From Phoronis australis (Eukaryota; Phoronida; Phoronidae): a stretch of 57,340 bases of DNA. The notes under the pieces were generated by a model. It was not told where the DNA came from. It did not search any database and was given only the letters and a program-made list of their open reading frames with translations. Shown here piece after piece: positions 56,676 through 57,340 of this stretch. The stretch lies in NCBI GenBank assembly GCA_002633005.1, contig NMRA01001094.1, forward strand, positions 1 to 57,340, written 5' to 3'. Position numbers and translations under genes: made by a program. The first letter of the stretch is position 1. The number at the start of each line of letters is the position of its first letter.

Positions 56676-57340
56676 CATAGGCGGATTTAGGGGGGATCAG
56701 ATCCAATTTCAAGTGTTAAATTCAGAACACGGCGCATTCGTAACGGAACTATGGCTAAGTATGGGCTTTCCCGCGATGATATCCCAGGTGGCCGGCAGTG
56801 CCGCTGTGCACTACAACTCCGTTTCCGTCGTCTGCTCCAATGTGCAATGAAGAACATTTATTTCATTTTTGAAGAAAATGGAACCTGAGTGACGATGAAA
56901 AAACAGATGCTGCTGGTAAGATGTGAATTTTAATCGAAGCCTTAGTGAATCACTCAGAAACTCATAATTCTCTCTTTGTCAAATCTTAACTTAAGACGAT
57001 TTCCAAAGCAATCCCGTCATTATTGCCAACACGAAAAACGAATTTGGTCTTTTGGGCATTTGAAGACTATTTTAAATACAAATTTGTTAAGAACCGATTG
57101 TACAAATTATAAAACATGTAATAAGCATTGCAAAAAGAAGTTGGTTTCGCGCGCAAACGCTGTGGACGATAAACAACTAAATCTCGTAGTCTCAGATTAG
57201 GAGTTAAATCGCGGTGGTGTAGTGGTAAAGCACGCGCTCTCTATCCGCCAGGGCGTGACTTCGAGTCTCTTGTATTTGCAGTTTTTCCTGTTTGACACGT
57301 TCTATGACTTTTTTATTTTTGTCTTTTTTTTCTTGGATAA
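56676..57340. mobile_element. CATAGGCGGAT element, possibly interrupted, running off the window
   Basis: CATAGGCGGATTTAGGGGGG then ATCAGATCCAATTTCAAGTG matches the 28416 element. From 57270 the match resumes (TTTGCAGTTTTTCCTGTTTGACACG against 28612) and runs to the window end. The 550 bases between either are an insertion, containing the SINE head, or were lost from the 28 kb copy. Confidence 0.6.
57211..57268 (+). repeat. tRNA-derived SINE head (pol III A and B boxes)
   Basis: A box TGGTGTAGTGG at 57215-57225 and B box GACTTCGAGTC at 57257-57267, spaced 31 bases as in tRNA genes. The acceptor and anticodon stems do not fold properly, so it is a tRNA-derived retroposon or decayed tRNA rather than a working tRNA gene. 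Confidence 0.6.

Noticed and set aside
57211-57268. Functional tRNA gene
   Set aside because: Pol III boxes are present but acceptor and anticodon stems do not pair.
1-57340. CRISPR arrays, rRNA genes, bacterial operons or phage genes
   Set aside because: No direct-repeat/spacer pattern, rRNA core sequence or dense co-oriented frames; the DNA is eukaryotic in layout.

Overview
The window reads as nuclear DNA of an invertebrate animal. Coding pieces are short and bounded by GT-AG splice sites, introns are long and AT-rich, and the spacers hold decayed non-LTR retrotransposons, short inverted-repeat elements, microsatellites and many TACATGTA palindromes. Those palindromes and the retroelement types fit a marine deuterostome or lophotrochozoan, but the species cannot be fixed from sequence alone. 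One undetermined base (position 2057) shows that this is assembled scaffold.

Left third (1-23 kb): mobile-element debris with one apparent host gene. Two GIY-YIG endonuclease fragments of a Penelope-like element lie in opposite orientation at 1-545, followed by a fold-back element (1573-1946). A minus-strand gene of unknown function has exons at 16792-16989, 11022-11096, 10542-10628 and 8002-8114. The last two join in phase, and the intron between them holds a 2.1 kb inverted-repeat element carrying a THAP-like first exon. A decayed endonuclease/reverse-transcriptase LINE fills 11.6-14.7 kb, and further LINE remnants lie at 17.9-18.2 and 18.95-19.4 kb.

Middle (24-45 kb): a minus-strand gene about 21 kb long. 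Seven exons between 45337 and 25142, plus a weaker terminal exon near 24.5 kb, join in perfect reading phase. There are two alternative first exons (45191-45337 with 43052-43220, or 36450-36570), both of which fit the phase of the 34050-34205 exon. The conceptual protein is about 389 residues (long form) or 324 (short form), rich in Tyr, Pro, Asn and Arg. It looks like an axonemal or other microtubule-associated protein, but I do not recognise the family. Inside its largest intron, on the opposite strand, is an intact intronless gene (39379-40569) for a 396-residue protein. Its C-terminal half has the motif pattern of the ADP-ribosyltransferase/PARP-like fold. It is the most complete and most interesting gene here.

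Right third (45-57 kb): a divergent plus-strand gene is suggested by coding pieces at 48137-48301, 51335-51410 and 53709-53937. One of its introns holds a LINE fragment with a complete RNase H domain on the other strand. The rest is inverted-repeat elements, including a 277 bp element with 28 bp perfect termini and a perfect 9 bp target duplication (55303-55579), a diverged relative beside it, the third copy of a MITE also present at 23.7 and 33.5 kb, and a tRNA-derived SINE head at the right edge. No operons, CRISPR arrays, rRNA genes or intact tRNA genes were seen.
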